Shown: positions 24,856 to 34,597 of the stretch, piece after piece
How positions within the stretch are numbered: the stretch's first letter is position 1
Layout: the number at the start of each line of letters is the position of its first letter
Assembly (NCBI GenBank): GCA_004347685.1
Contig: SLTJ01000025.1
Location: forward strand, 1 to 64,000
DNA length: 64,000 nucleotides
DNA from: Clostridia bacterium
GTDB taxonomy: Bacteria; Bacillota; DSM-521; Neomoorellales; SLTJ01
Direction: 5' to 3'
The notes under the pieces: generated by a model
The model's input: the letters and a program-made list of their open reading frames with translations, nothing else
Told to the model about the DNA's origin: nothing
Databases searched by the model: none
Program-made: the position numbers and the translations under genes

Positions 24856-24884
24856 TTGGCTTTTCCGCCGGGTTATAGTACAAT
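24856..24884 (+). promoter_or_regulatory. Promoter of the polA operon
   Basis: TTGGCT (24856-24861), 17-nt spacer, TACAAT (24879-24884). A 9-bp GC hairpin (24927-24935 with 24943-24951) without a T-run lies in the leader just before the ribosome binding site. Confidence 0.6.
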
Positions 24885-24972
24885 AGTGAGCGGAGATTTT
24901 CCGGGTGCGCCTCGCTCGCGGTCCCGGCGCCCGGCCGTCTCTGCCGGGCGCAAAGGAAAAGGTGGTTAACCT

Positions 24973-27648
24973 TTGGCGGATAGATTTCTGGTGGTGGACG
25001 GCAACAGCCTGATCCACCGCGCTTTCCATGCCCTGCCCCTCCTGGCCAATGGCCGGGGAATAGTCACCAATGCGGTCTACGGCTTTACCACCATGTTTCT
25101 TAAGGTGCTGAGTGAGCAAAAGCCAGAGTACGTGGCTGTGGCTTTTGACAAAGGCAAACCAGTCTTCCGGGCCGAGCGCTACCAGGATTACAAGGGCCAG
25201 CGGCCGGAAACTTCGCCCCTGCTGGGGCCGCAATTCGACCTGGTGAAACGTGTGCTGGCGGCTATGCGGGTGCCTGTCTTCGAGCTGGATGGTTATGAGG
25301 CCGACGACATCATCGGCACCCTGGTCCGCCAGGCCGGGGAGCAAAGCTTGGAGAGCCTCATCCTCACCGGCGACCGGGACGCGCTGCAGTTGCTGGCGCC
25401 GCGGGTCAAGGTCCTCCTGACCCGCAAGGGTATCAGCCAGATGGAGATCTATGCTAAGGAGAGGGTCGCGGCCGAGTACGGGCTGGCGCCGGAGAAAATG
25501 GCCGACCTCAAGGGGCTGATGGGGGACAAGTCAGACAACATCCCCGGCGTGCCGGGAATTGGGGAAAAGACAGCCCTGGACCTGCTGCACCGGTTCGGCA
25601 GTCTGGAAGAGGTGCTGGCCCGTCTGGACGAGGTGCCACGCCGGAAAACGGCCGAGCTGCTGGCCGAGTACGCTGACCAGGCGCGGTTGAGCCGGGACCT
25701 GGCCACTATTGACTGCCGGGTGCCCCTGGAAGTGGACTGGGAGGCCTTGCGCCTGGGTGAGGCCGATTACCCCGCCCTGCTGGAGGTATTCCGGGAACTG
25801 GAGTTTAGCTCCCTCATCCCAGAGGTAGAGGCCCGCATGGGCGCAAGGGGGATGGCGCCGCCGGCCGGGGAGGGAGTCGAAACAGAGTGCTTCACCGCAT
25901 GGAAGGCCCTGGCCGGCCCAGAGGAACTCCGCTCCCTGTCGGCCGCGCTGGCGACTGGTAGCAGGCTGGCTGACTACGAGTGGGCGGAGGAGGAGGCCGC
26001 TGTTTTTGTGGAACGTGACAAGCACGGCCGGATCCTGGCCGTGGGGCTGGCGGTTCCCGGAGAGGTGTCAGCAGCCATGGAATTGGCCCCGGAAGTGGAG
26101 CCGGGTCAGGCCCTAAGTGGCATCGCGCCCCTGCTCAAGGCGAGCAACCTCACCCTGTACTGGCACGATGTAAAGGCTGCCGCCGTACAACTGGCGGGGG
26201 CCGACCTGACCGTGCCCCCTCCCGCTCACGACACCATGATCGCTGCTTACCTGCTGGACCCCGGCACCGGCCGGTACAGCCTGCCCCAAATCGCGGCTGA
26301 CCACCTGAACTGGCAGACACCTGGCGTGTTCGGGCCCGCTGGCCTGGCCGCGTGGGGAGCAGAGGTAATTCTAGAAGCGGCCCCCATCCTGGAGGAAAAA
26401 CTGCGCCTGGCCGGCATGAATGACCTCTACCACCAGGTAGAGTTGCCCCTGGCCCTGGTGCTGGCCGAGATGGAGGCTACTGGCATCGGGGTGGACCTGG
26501 CCGAGCTGGAGAAGATCGGCACCGAGCTGGCGGAAGGCATGGAGGTGGTGGCGGCGGAGATTTACGAAATGGCCGGGGAGACCTTTAACCTGAATTCCCC
26601 CAAACAGTTGGCCGCCATCCTTTTCGGCAAGCTCGACATCGCCCCCTTAAAAAAAACCAAGACTGGCTACAGCACGGGGGCGGAGGTGCTGGAAGAGCTG
26701 GCCCCCGACCACCCCATCGCCGCCAAAGTCCTGGAGTACCGCACCCTGATGAAACTCAAGTCCACCTATATTGACGGCCTCGCCCCCCTGGTCAATCCTC
26801 GGACCGGCAGGCTGCACACCACCTTTCACCAGACAGTCACGGCTACCGGCCGCCTCTCCAGTTCCGAACCCAACCTGCAAAATATTCCCGTGCGCCTGGA
26901 ACTGGGCCGCCGTATCCGCCGGGCCTTCATCCCCCGGCCGGGGTGGGTGATGCTGGCTGCGGACTATTCCCAGATCGAGCTGCGCCTCCTGGCCCACATC
27001 TCCGGTGACGCCAGCCTGATCCGCGCCTTCCGGGAGGGAGAGGACATCCACACCCGCACCGCCGCCGAGGTTCTAGGCGTGACCCCGGAAGAGGTCACCT
27101 ACGAGATGCGGCGGCAGGCCAAGGCAGTGAACTTCGGCATTGTCTACGGGATCACCGATTACGGTCTGTCCCAGGACCTGGGCATCTCCCGTGATCAGGC
27201 CGCGGCCTTTATCACCAGGTATTTCGACCGCTATCCCGGCGTGCGGGAGTATACCCGGCAGATCGTGGCCCAGGCCAGGGACCAGGGCTATGTCACCACG
27301 CTGCTGGGCCGCCGCCGCTACTTGGGCGATCTTTTCAGCTCCAGTTATACGGCCCGGAAATTCGGGGAGCGCACGGCCATGAATACCCCGATCCAAGGCA
27401 GCGCTGCTGACTTGATCAAGCTGGCCATGGTGCGCCTGGCGCAGGCCATGCGGGAGCACGGGTTTGCGGCCAGGATGCTCCTGCAGGTGCATGATGAACT
27501 GATTTTCGAGGTGCCGCCCGAGGAAGTGGCGGACCTGGCGAACCTGGCCAAGAATTACATGGAGACGGCCATGGAGCTGGCCGTGCCGCTGAAAGTAGAT
27601 TTGCAGGTGGGGCCTAACTGGTACGATATGGAGGACCTGGCGATCTAG
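24973..27648 (+). CDS. polA: DNA polymerase I
   Basis: 891 residues, TTG start at 24973. Residues 1-~290 form the 5'-nuclease domain (DGNSLIHRAFHALP, GYEADDIIGTL, GDKSDNIPGVPGIGEKTA). The middle domain (~300-490) has the 3'-5' exonuclease fold but lacks the acidic catalytic residues, so proofreading is not expected. The polymerase domain carries motif A (ADYSQIELRLLAHISGD), the O-helix (RRQAKAVNFGIVYG) and motif C (LLQVHDELIFEVP). It fills gaps in repair and removes RNA primers. It heads a cluster with mutM, ytaF and coaE, an order shared by many Firmicutes. Confidence 0.97.
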   Translation: MADRFLVVDGNSLIHRAFHALPLLANGRGIVTNAVYGFTTMFLKVLSEQKPEYVAVAFDKGKPVFRAERYQDYKGQRPETSPLLGPQFDLVKRVLAAMRVPVFELDGYEADDIIGTLVRQAGEQSLESLILTGDRDALQLLAPRVKVLLTRKGISQMEIYAKERVAAEYGLAPEKMADLKGLMGDKSDNIPGVPGIGEKTALDLLHRFGSLEEVLARLDEVPRRKTAELLAEYADQARLSRDLATIDCRVPLEVDWEALRLGEADYPALLEVFRELEFSSLIPEVEARMGARGMAPPAGEGVETECFTAWKALAGPEELRSLSAALATGSRLADYEWAEEEAAVFVERDKHGRILAVGLAVPGEVSAAMELAPEVEPGQALSGIAPLLKASNLTLYWHDVKAAAVQLAGADLTVPPPAHDTMIAAYLLDPGTGRYSLPQIAADHLNWQTPGVFGPAGLAAWGAEVILEAAPILEEKLRLAGMNDLYHQVELPLALVLAEMEATGIGVDLAELEKIGTELAEGMEVVAAEIYEMAGETFNLNSPKQLAAILFGKLDIAPLKKTKTGYSTGAEVLEELAPDHPIAAKVLEYRTLMKLKSTYIDGLAPLVNPRTGRLHTTFHQTVTATGRLSSSEPNLQNIPVRLELGRRIRRAFIPRPGWVMLAADYSQIELRLLAHISGDASLIRAFREGEDIHTRTAAEVLGVTPEEVTYEMRRQAKAVNFGIVYGITDYGLSQDLGISRDQAAAFITRYFDRYPGVREYTRQIVAQARDQGYVTTLLGRRRYLGDLFSSSYTARKFGERTAMNTPIQGSAADLIKLAMVRLAQAMREHGFAARMLLQVHDELIFEVPPEEVADLANLAKNYMETAMELAVPLKVDLQVGPNWYDMEDLAI

Positions 27649-27660
27649 AGGTGAAGCTGC

Positions 27661-28506
27661 TTGCCGGAACTGCCTGAAGTGGAAACCATCCGCCGCGGCC
27701 TGGAGGCCACCCTGCCGGGAACGGAAATAACGGGACTAACCCTTTTCCGGCCGGAGGTGGTGGCCTTCCCGGACCCGGAGGAATTCAGCGGGTTTTTCCC
27801 GGGCAAGGTTTGGGGCCGGGCCGGCCGCCGGGGCAAATACCTGCTCCTGGAAGTGGCCGACCGGGTGCTGGTGGTCTCCCTCCGCATGACGGGGCAGCTT
27901 GTCCTCCTGCCGGGTCCGGCAGAGGCATCACCGGGGGTCCCGGCCGACCTGCCGCCCCACACCCACGTCCTCTGGCATTTATCCGACGGAACGCGGTTGC
28001 GCTTCACGGACCAGCGCCGCTTCGGCCGCCTGTACCTGGTAGGGCCGGAGCGGCTGGAGGAACTTACGCCGGCAGGAAAACTGGGGCCGGAGCCGCTGGC
28101 CCCGGAATTCACCCCGGCGAGGCTGGCAGAGATCCTGGCCAGGCACCGGCGCCCGGTAAAGGCCCTGCTCCTGGACCAGAGCCTGGTGGCCGGTATCGGC
28201 AACATCTACGCCGACGAAATCCTCTTTGCCGCGGGGATCTCGCCTTTGCGGCCGGCCGCGGAGGTGGAACCGGAGGCGGCGGCCAGGCTACACCAGGCCG
28301 CGAGGGAAATCCTCACCGCCGCCATTGCCAGCCGGGGCACCACGGTGCGCAATTACCAAGATGGCCACGGCCAGGCCGGCGGGTTCCAGGAACGCCTGGC
28401 GGTGTACGGCCGGGCCGGCGAGCCCTGCCGTCGCTGCGGGCAGCCGGTGGCGTACTTGCGGTTGGGCGGCCGGGGTACGTGCTACTGCCCCCGCTGCCAG
28501 GTATAG
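27661..28506 (+). CDS. mutM: Formamidopyrimidine-DNA glycosylase
   Basis: 281 residues, TTG start. Pro-2 and Glu-3 (PELPEVETIRRGL) form the catalytic N-terminus once Met is removed. The helix-two-turn-helix region reads DQSLVAGIGNIYADEILF, and the C-terminal zinc finger has four Cys (CRRCG...CYCPRC). It excises oxidised purines such as 8-oxoguanine and nicks the abasic site, acting with DNA polymerase I encoded 12 nt upstream. Confidence 0.97.
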   Translation: MPELPEVETIRRGLEATLPGTEITGLTLFRPEVVAFPDPEEFSGFFPGKVWGRAGRRGKYLLLEVADRVLVVSLRMTGQLVLLPGPAEASPGVPADLPPHTHVLWHLSDGTRLRFTDQRRFGRLYLVGPERLEELTPAGKLGPEPLAPEFTPARLAEILARHRRPVKALLLDQSLVAGIGNIYADEILFAAGISPLRPAAEVEPEAAARLHQAAREILTAAIASRGTTVRNYQDGHGQAGGFQERLAVYGRAGEPCRRCGQPVAYLRLGGRGTCYCPRCQV

Positions 28507-28570
28507 GCAGCCCGCACATGTTCCCTCCTCCTTCAATATAGTGGCTAGTAGTAAAGAGGAGGGGAAGGAC

Positions 28571-29209
28571 ATGGAGCTGGGTAGCGCTGTTCTCTTTGCC
28601 CTGGCTATCTCCGTAGACACCTTTGGCGTTGGCTTGGCCTACGGCCTGCGGGGGATACGGGTGCCGGCCGCCTCAAGGGCGATTATCTGTCTCATAACCG
28701 TGGGGATAATAGCCTCAAGCCTAGCCGCCGGCACTGCGGTGGGCAGCCTCATTCCCGCCGAACTGGGTGCTGGGGCCGGGGCCGCTATCCTGGTGGTCTT
28801 GGGGGCGTGGCTGCTGGCCGGCGCGTGGAGCCGGCACCAACCGGCCCCAGCAAGAGAAGCGTATCCCCTGGTCAAGTTACGGCTGCCCTCGGTAGGCCTG
28901 GCCATCGCCATCCTGCGGGAGCCGGAGACGGCTGACAGCGACTGTTCCGGGATTATCAGCCCGGCCGAGGCCGTGGGGCTAGGAGTGGCCATGGCCCTGG
29001 ACGCCATGGGGGCCGGCTTTGCCCTGGCCCTGTTGCATGGCGGCCAGTGGCTGGTCCCGCCCCTGGCCGGCGCCCTATCCCTGGCGGCCCTGGCTACCGG
29101 GCTGAAGCTGGGGCACCTGGGGGCTATCCGCAGTCACGGGCTTCCGGGGGAACTGCTCCCGGGTATCTTGCTGATCATCCTGGGACTGTCCCAGTTAAGG
29201 GGAATTTAG
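28571..29209 (+). CDS. ytaF: Sporulation membrane protein YtaF
   Basis: 212 residues, ATG start at 28571 (gaggagggg upstream). It has five to six membrane helices (LGSAVLFALAISVDTFGVGLAYGLRG at the start, LLPGILLIILGLSQLRGI at the end) and the MntP-like Asp residues typical of this cation-exporter-related family. The central loop includes DSDCSGIISPAEAVGLGVAMALDAMGAG. In Bacillus the gene lies between mutM and coaE, as here, and is expressed during sporulation. Confidence 0.85.
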   Translation: MELGSAVLFALAISVDTFGVGLAYGLRGIRVPAASRAIICLITVGIIASSLAAGTAVGSLIPAELGAGAGAAILVVLGAWLLAGAWSRHQPAPAREAYPLVKLRLPSVGLAIAILREPETADSDCSGIISPAEAVGLGVAMALDAMGAGFALALLHGGQWLVPPLAGALSLAALATGLKLGHLGAIRSHGLPGELLPGILLIILGLSQLRGI

Positions 29210-29230
29210 CAAGGTGGGTACTGACTATCA

Positions 29231-29839
29231 ATGATAACCATTGGACTGACCGGGGGCATTGCTACCGGTAAGAGCACTGTAAGCGGTATCCTGCGCCAGC
29301 GTGGAGCCCGGATAATTGATGCCGATCATCTCGCGCGGGAGGTGGTGGAGCCGGGCCAGCCAGCCTGGGAAAAGATCGTCGCTCATTTTGGCCCGGACAT
29401 TCTCCTGCCGGATAAGACCATTGACCGCAAGCGCCTGGGGAAGATTGTCTTTGCCGACGCAGAGGCGAGGCTGGCTCTGAACAACTTCACCCACCCGGCT
29501 GTCATCAGCCGCACCCAGGAAATTCTGGACGGGTGGCGGGACGAGCCCGGGGTACTGGCCGTAGTGGACGCCCCGCTGCTGCTGGAGGCTGGGATGGAAT
29601 CCCTGGTGGAGGAAGTATGGGTGGTGGCCACTGACGCCAAGACGCAGATCAGGCGTCTCATGCAGCGGGACAACCTTACCCCGGAGGAGGCCCAGCAGCG
29701 CCTGGCAGCGCAAATGCCCCTGGCGGAAAAGATCAGGCGGGCCACCCGGGTAATAGACAACAACGGCACCCGGGATGCCACCCGCCGCCAGGTGGAAGCA
29801 TACTTGCAGCATATTCAGGAGAGGCTCCAACCGAGGTGA
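29231..29839 (+). CDS. coaE: Dephospho-CoA kinase
   Basis: 202 residues, ATG start. The P-loop is GLTGGIATGKSTV, followed by the substrate-binding DADHLAREVVEPG and the lid region. It phosphorylates the 3'-hydroxyl of dephospho-CoA in the last step of CoA synthesis. It overlaps the beginning of the transglycosylase ribosome binding region, so the two are probably co-transcribed. Confidence 0.95.
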   Translation: MITIGLTGGIATGKSTVSGILRQRGARIIDADHLAREVVEPGQPAWEKIVAHFGPDILLPDKTIDRKRLGKIVFADAEARLALNNFTHPAVISRTQEILDGWRDEPGVLAVVDAPLLLEAGMESLVEEVWVVATDAKTQIRRLMQRDNLTPEEAQQRLAAQMPLAEKIRRATRVIDNNGTRDATRRQVEAYLQHIQERLQPR

Positions 29840-29849
29840 AATAGCGCCG

Positions 29850-30407
29850 GTGTATTCCTGGAAGCGGGTGGCCGCCTATGTGGCCGCGGTGGCGGCCATT
29901 TTTCTGCTCCTTTCCCCATGGTGGGGACGGCTCTATTACCCTTTCCCTTACCAGGAAGAGGTATTTCAATACGCCGCTGAATTCCACCTGGACCCCTACC
30001 TGGTAATAGCCGTAATCAGGGTAGAAAGCCACTTTAACCCTGGAGCCTGTTCCTCCAGAGGGGCGGTAGGCCTGATGCAGTTGATGCCGGAGACGGCCAG
30101 GTGGGCCGCGTCCGATCTGGGCCTAGAGTACCGGCCGGAACTCCTGGAAGACCCGGCCTATAATCTGCGGCTGGGGAGCTGGTACCTGGCCTGGTTGCAC
30201 CGCAAATTCGACGGGCAACTGCCCCTGATGCTGGCCGCGTACAATGGCGGACACGGCCAGGTGCAGGGGTGGCTGGCGGGCCGGGTGTGGGACGGCAGCC
30301 TGGGCGGGCTAAACGACGTACCCTTTCGGGAAACCAGGCAGTTCGTCCGCCGCGTTCACCGGGATTACCGCCTCTACCGGTTTTTCTACGCGGAAAACAA
30401 GAGGTGA
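29850..30407 (+). CDS. Membrane-anchored lytic transglycosylase (Slt-like)
   Basis: 185 residues, GTG start at 29850 (GAGGTG upstream). An N-terminal membrane anchor (AAYVAAVAAIFLLLSPWW) precedes the goose-lysozyme-like SLT domain: catalytic Glu in VIAVIRVESHFNPGACSSRGAVGLMQLMPETA and the AAYNGGHGQVQGWL motif. It cleaves peptidoglycan glycan strands to 1,6-anhydro ends. The position after coaE matches the mutM-ytaF-coaE-slt order of related Firmicutes. Confidence 0.9.
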   Translation: MYSWKRVAAYVAAVAAIFLLLSPWWGRLYYPFPYQEEVFQYAAEFHLDPYLVIAVIRVESHFNPGACSSRGAVGLMQLMPETARWAASDLGLEYRPELLEDPAYNLRLGSWYLAWLHRKFDGQLPLMLAAYNGGHGQVQGWLAGRVWDGSLGGLNDVPFRETRQFVRRVHRDYRLYRFFYAENKR

Positions 30408-30760
30408 GCCGTGAAAGGTCGAACTACTCCCCTATGGCGCCGCTATTTTCATCCTTTCTGCTGACGCCCGGCTGTGACGCTGGAGGCGGCGTGAGCATCT
30501 AGCTGGAAAGAGCGGGGGTGACGGCCGGAGCCGGTCCCACCCCCGGCAAGTTCCTGCCGGCACCTGATCCCGACCAGCAGGTTTTTGCCCTTGAGCGGAG
30601 AATAAATTTCAGGTACGAGAGATAACTTTGGCGCGAAAGGAGCACCTCCCGGTCCGGGTCTGGCCTTGGCCCCGGCGGCAGGCCGGCGCACTGCCGTGCT
30701 GAGCCGCAGGCCGGAGCAGATATTATTAGTCCGGGTACCGGGAATTCCGGGAATGAAGGT
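30408..30760 (+). other. 353-nt intergenic region before nicotinate phosphoribosyltransferase
   Basis: No gene is seen. It holds a GGGGGTG/CACCCCC hairpin (about 30514-30545) and the terminator at 30553-30586. I recognise no riboswitch or NiaR-like operator with confidence. Confidence 0.4.
30553..30586 (+). terminator. Probable terminator of the polA-coaE-transglycosylase operon
   Basis: CCTGCCGG (30553-30560) pairs with CCAGCAGG (30574-30581) with one mismatch, followed by TTTTT. Confidence 0.55.
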
Positions 30761-31813
30761 ATGACAGCAAACCAGGATGACAATCAAGAACTCTCCACCC
30801 TGGAGCAGGTAAGACGCCTGACAGTGGCTCCGGACCGCCCCTTTTATTCGGCTACCCACCTGGAGATCAGGCAGGGCGCCACCTCGGACATCTACTTTGT
30901 CCGCACCCAGGAAATCCTGGAACAAAAGGGTCTGGCCGCCACGCCGGTGGTGGCGGAAATTTTTCCCCGGGCTGCAGGTATCATGGCCGGGGTGCCAGAA
31001 GTGAAAAACCTCCTGGCTGGCCGGCCGGTGGAGATCTGGTCCCTCCCCGAAGGGAAACCCTTTTCGCCCCGGGAAGTGGTAATGCGCCTGGCCGGGCCGT
31101 ACCGGGAATTCGGCCGCTACGAAACGGTGATCCTGGGCCTCCTGGCCAGCTCCAGCGGCTGGGCCACGGCCGCCCGCCGGGTAAAAGAAGCGGCTGGCGA
31201 CCTCCCGGTGTACTGCTTCGGCGCCCGGCACGTCCACCCGGCGGTGGCCCCGGTCATGGAGAGGGCGGCCCTGGTGGGAGGCGCTGACGGCGCCAGTTGT
31301 ATCCTGGCGGCCAAGCTGGCCGGGAGAGAGCCGACGGGCACCGTTCCCCACGCCGTTTTTCTCATCCTGGGGGACACGGTGGAGGCGGCCCTGGCCTACG
31401 ACGAACTCATGCCCCCGGAGGCCCCGCGGCTCATACTTATTGATACCTTCAAAGATGAAGCCGAAGAAGCCCTGCGGGTGGCTCGCGCCCTGGGGAAGAA
31501 CCTGTACGGCGTGCGCCTGGATACCCCGGGCGAGCGCGGTGGCGTAACCCCGGAACTGGTGCGGGAGGTACGGGCCCGTCTGGACCAAGCCGGGTTTACC
31601 TGGGTGAAAATCTTCGTCTCCGGGGGCCTGACCCCGGAGCGGGTCACGGCCCTGACCGGGGCCGGCGCCGATGCCTTCGGCGTTGGCAGCTTTATCTCCG
31701 GAGCCAGCCCCATTGATATGACCATGGATATCAAGGAAGTTAACGGGCAACCGGTGGCCAAGCGGGGCCGCATCCCGGGCCTCATTCCCAACCCCAGACT
31801 CAGAAGGCTGTAA
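30761..31813 (+). CDS. Nicotinate phosphoribosyltransferase
   Basis: 350 residues, ATG start. It belongs to the short NAPRTase family: the N-terminal FYSATHLEIRQGATSDIYFVRTQEIL, the core FGARHVHPAVAPVMERAALVGGADGASC, and the phosphate-binding region IFVSGGLTPERVTAL...FGVGSFISGA. It converts nicotinate and PRPP to nicotinate mononucleotide for NAD salvage. It stands alone, downstream of a terminator, with its own long leader. Confidence 0.9.
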   Translation: MTANQDDNQELSTLEQVRRLTVAPDRPFYSATHLEIRQGATSDIYFVRTQEILEQKGLAATPVVAEIFPRAAGIMAGVPEVKNLLAGRPVEIWSLPEGKPFSPREVVMRLAGPYREFGRYETVILGLLASSSGWATAARRVKEAAGDLPVYCFGARHVHPAVAPVMERAALVGGADGASCILAAKLAGREPTGTVPHAVFLILGDTVEAALAYDELMPPEAPRLILIDTFKDEAEEALRVARALGKNLYGVRLDTPGERGGVTPELVREVRARLDQAGFTWVKIFVSGGLTPERVTALTGAGADAFGVGSFISGASPIDMTMDIKEVNGQPVAKRGRIPGLIPNPRLRRL

Positions 31814-31917
31814 CGGGCCGACATGATCTTGTCCAAGGTCGCTTCCCGGAGGATGGCTCGACGCAAGTGGCCAACCAGGGTGACCCCTTTATCAGTGCTT
31901 TTCACCCACAGGGGCGG

Positions 31918-33582
31918 ATGAAAATCAACCGGAGGTTCTGCACTCAACCAAGAAAAGCCCGCCGGGACAACCGCAGGCGGCCGCGTGTCTCTGCGGCCTT
32001 ACTGGTGGTACTGTGGCTCTCTTTTGCGGTCGGGTGCGCCAGGATAAGTCCGGCTCCGGAGGAGTCCCGGCCAGGGCGGGAGACGGCTACCTTTACGGCC
32101 GTGCGGGTACAGTTGCCCGGAGAGGTGACCACCCTGGACCCGGCCCGGGCGCAGACCCTGGCTGAGAGGGAAGTGGCCTCCCTGCTTTTCGCTAACCTGG
32201 TACGTCTGGACGGGATAACCCTGGAGCCGCTCCCGGCCCTGGCGGAGAAATGGTCTGTTTCCCCGGACGGGCTCACCTACACCTTCACCCTGCGCCAGGA
32301 GGCCAGGTTTGCCGGCGGCCGGGCAATGACGGCGGCCGACTGGAAATACTCGTGGGAAAGGGCCTTGCACCCGGCCACCGCCTCCCCCACCGCACCCGCC
32401 GTCCTAGGAAACATCGCCGGCGCCGACGCTTACCGTTCCGGGACCGCTCCTGAGATAAGTGGTCTGCAGGCCCCTGACCAATATACCCTGACCGTGACCC
32501 TGGTTTCGCCGGACCGTGACTTCCCGCGGCGCCTGGCCCACCCGGCCGCAGCGGTGGTAGATTCCTGGGCCGTATCCGGCCAGGAACCGGACCCGGGCCA
32601 GCCCGCCGGGGCAGACGTTAAGCCCGGGGCGCCTGGGGAAAGTGGCCCTTATTTCCTGGCCGAATGGGTGGATAGCGGGCACATATCCCTGGGAAAAAAC
32701 CAGTCTTATCCCCTGCCCCTCCCCCAGGCCCCGGACAGGATCGAATTTCGGCGGCAGGATGATAGTTTTGCCGCCATGGTAGACCTGGAGGCTGCCCGCC
32801 TGGACCTGGCGCAGGATCTCTCGCCTGACGACCTGGGCAAGCTGGCCGCAGATCCCTTCTGGACCAACAACATCTCCTTTACCCATTTGCTGGCCACCAA
32901 GGTGCTGGTCCTCAACCCAGCCAACCGGGCCGTGGACGACTTTCTAGTACGGCGGGCCATATTCCTGGCCTTGGACCGGGAGAAACTGGCCGCCTCCCTG
33001 GGCGAGATGGCCCGCCCGGCCGCTGGCCTCACCCCGCCCGCACCCGGTACCGGCTCCGGAAACATCTCCGGGGCTGACCCGGGCGCGAGCCGGGCCCTGC
33101 TGCAGCAGTACACCATCGCGCGGCCGGCGGGCGTGCCCGCGCTGGAACTGGGCTATACCTCCGGAGCCGAAAATAGCCTCCTGGCCCGCGGCGTGCAGGA
33201 TCAATTGGCCGCCATCGGGTTAAAGGTGCGGTTGTCCGCCCTTCCCCTGGAAGAACTACGGCCGCGGGTGGCGGATGGCAGCCTGGCCCTGTACCTGGCC
33301 ACCGCCAACCCCGTAGCGCCCGGCACCGAAGTTGCCCTGCTCGACCAGCCGCTGCCGGCCCTGGTGCCGGGAAGAAGGGGCCTCGCCGGCCCCGGAGACC
33401 TTCCGTCTCCCACGGGCATCCCCGCCGGCGGACAGGCAGCCACTCTAACCGCCATCGAGCAGGGTTACCTCATCCCTCTGGTTTATCCCCGCCTACCGGT
33501 AATAACCCGGCCAGAAACGCCCCATCTGGGAATAGGCCCCATGGGAGAAATAGGAGCAGACGTATACCAACCCCGGCAGTAA
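31918..33582 (+). CDS. Family 5 solute-binding lipoprotein (oligopeptide/dipeptide type)
   Basis: About 554 residues from ATG 31918; a GTG at 31867 in the same frame is less likely. The signal ends in a lipobox (LSFAVGC), so it is a lipoprotein outside the membrane. The SBP family 5 pattern is clear: TLDPARAQTLAEREVASLLFANLVRLD, LAEKWSVSPDGLTYTFTLRQEARF and DWKYSWERALHPATASP. The C-terminal lobe looks shortened, and a Pro/Gly-rich insert (TPPAPGTGSGNISGADPG) interrupts it. No permease or ATPase genes are nearby, so the partner transporter must be elsewhere or the protein is a sensor. Confidence 0.85.
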   Translation: MKINRRFCTQPRKARRDNRRRPRVSAALLVVLWLSFAVGCARISPAPEESRPGRETATFTAVRVQLPGEVTTLDPARAQTLAEREVASLLFANLVRLDGITLEPLPALAEKWSVSPDGLTYTFTLRQEARFAGGRAMTAADWKYSWERALHPATASPTAPAVLGNIAGADAYRSGTAPEISGLQAPDQYTLTVTLVSPDRDFPRRLAHPAAAVVDSWAVSGQEPDPGQPAGADVKPGAPGESGPYFLAEWVDSGHISLGKNQSYPLPLPQAPDRIEFRRQDDSFAAMVDLEAARLDLAQDLSPDDLGKLAADPFWTNNISFTHLLATKVLVLNPANRAVDDFLVRRAIFLALDREKLAASLGEMARPAAGLTPPAPGTGSGNISGADPGASRALLQQYTIARPAGVPALELGYTSGAENSLLARGVQDQLAAIGLKVRLSALPLEELRPRVADGSLALYLATANPVAPGTEVALLDQPLPALVPGRRGLAGPGDLPSPTGIPAGGQAATLTAIEQGYLIPLVYPRLPVITRPETPHLGIGPMGEIGADVYQPRQ

Positions 33583-33694
33583 TGTAGACTATGGATTGGT
33601 AAATTGTATTCGTAAGGAGGATAGCCCGGCCGGGGCCGCGGAATTTGCGCTCGATCCCCGGTTCCACCACGGTTTGGCTTCGGCCGGGGGCACC

Positions 33695-34597
33695 GTGTTT
33701 GACTGGAAATACCATGTCATCTCCCTGGCCGCCGTTTTCCTGGCCCTGGGCCTGGGTCTCCTCCTGGGGACTACTCTGCTGGGCAATGACGTGCTGGTCC
33801 AGCAACAACAAAAGGTAATCGCCTCCCTGGAGAACAACCTGCAGTCCCTGGTGCAGGAAAACCGTGGCCACCAGGAACAACTAAACGCCTTGACCAAGCA
33901 ACTGGCCAGGTACGAGGAGTTCAGCCGGAGCGCCGCCGCCTTTATCGCCGGGCAGCGGTTGTCCGGGACCAAAGTAGCGGTGGCGACCACAGCCGACTAC
34001 CCTATTCCGCCGGAGGTGGCGAGCACCCTGCAACGGGCCGGGGCGGAAATCCTCTCCGTGACCAACTTCTCCTTCCTTACTGCCGGCGACCAGACCTGGG
34101 AGGCGGCGGTCCAGGAAGCGCTGGCCAGCGAGGCGGCAGAACCCGGAGGCGAGGTGAAGAGCCTGGCCCAACAGGTGGCCCGGGGGATAGCCGGCACCGG
34201 GCAGCAGGGATTCCTTGCCCAGGCCCAGGGCCGGGGGCTGGTCTCTGTTTCCGGCGCCTGGGGACCAGCTCCGGACAAAGTACTGATCATCGGCGGCTCC
34301 CAGAAGCCGGGCGGACCCGGAGAGGAGATAGCCACGGCCCTGGCCGATTACTTCCTCCACCACGGGATAGAAGTAGTGGCAGCAGAAACCAGCACCGCCC
34401 GTTCCTTTACCCGCGCCTATCGCTCCCTGCGCGTTACCACTGTAGATAACGTAGAGACCCCCCCCGGCCAGGCCGCCCTGGTGCTGGCCCTGGCCGGTTA
34501 CCAGGGCCATTTCGGGGTGAAGGAAGGCGCTGACGGCCTCCTGCCGCCCCCGCCCGAACTCGCCGGACCGCCGCCCAGCCGGAAGAAAGAAGAATAA
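33695..34597 (+). CDS. MctB-like copper transporter family protein (DUF3186)
   Basis: About 300 residues from the GTG at 33695, which gives the family start FDWKYHVISLAAVFLALGLGLLLG. The frame extends upstream to 33596, where a strong AAGGAGG at 33612 has no start codon at the right distance, so the start is uncertain. One N-terminal membrane helix is followed by a coiled coil (LLGNDVLVQQQQKVIASLENNLQSL) and an extracytoplasmic domain. The C-terminus is Pro-rich. MctB is an outer-membrane channel of mycobacteria; in Firmicutes homologues occur near spore and cell-wall genes with unknown roles. Confidence 0.75.
   Translation: MFDWKYHVISLAAVFLALGLGLLLGTTLLGNDVLVQQQQKVIASLENNLQSLVQENRGHQEQLNALTKQLARYEEFSRSAAAFIAGQRLSGTKVAVATTADYPIPPEVASTLQRAGAEILSVTNFSFLTAGDQTWEAAVQEALASEAAEPGGEVKSLAQQVARGIAGTGQQGFLAQAQGRGLVSVSGAWGPAPDKVLIIGGSQKPGGPGEEIATALADYFLHHGIEVVAAETSTARSFTRAYRSLRVTTVDNVETPPGQAALVLALAGYQGHFGVKEGADGLLPPPPELAGPPPSRKKEE

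Noticed and set aside
30408-30760. Possible riboswitch before nicotinate phosphoribosyltransferase
   Set aside because: Hairpins are present, but I could not match any known NAD-related or other riboswitch consensus.
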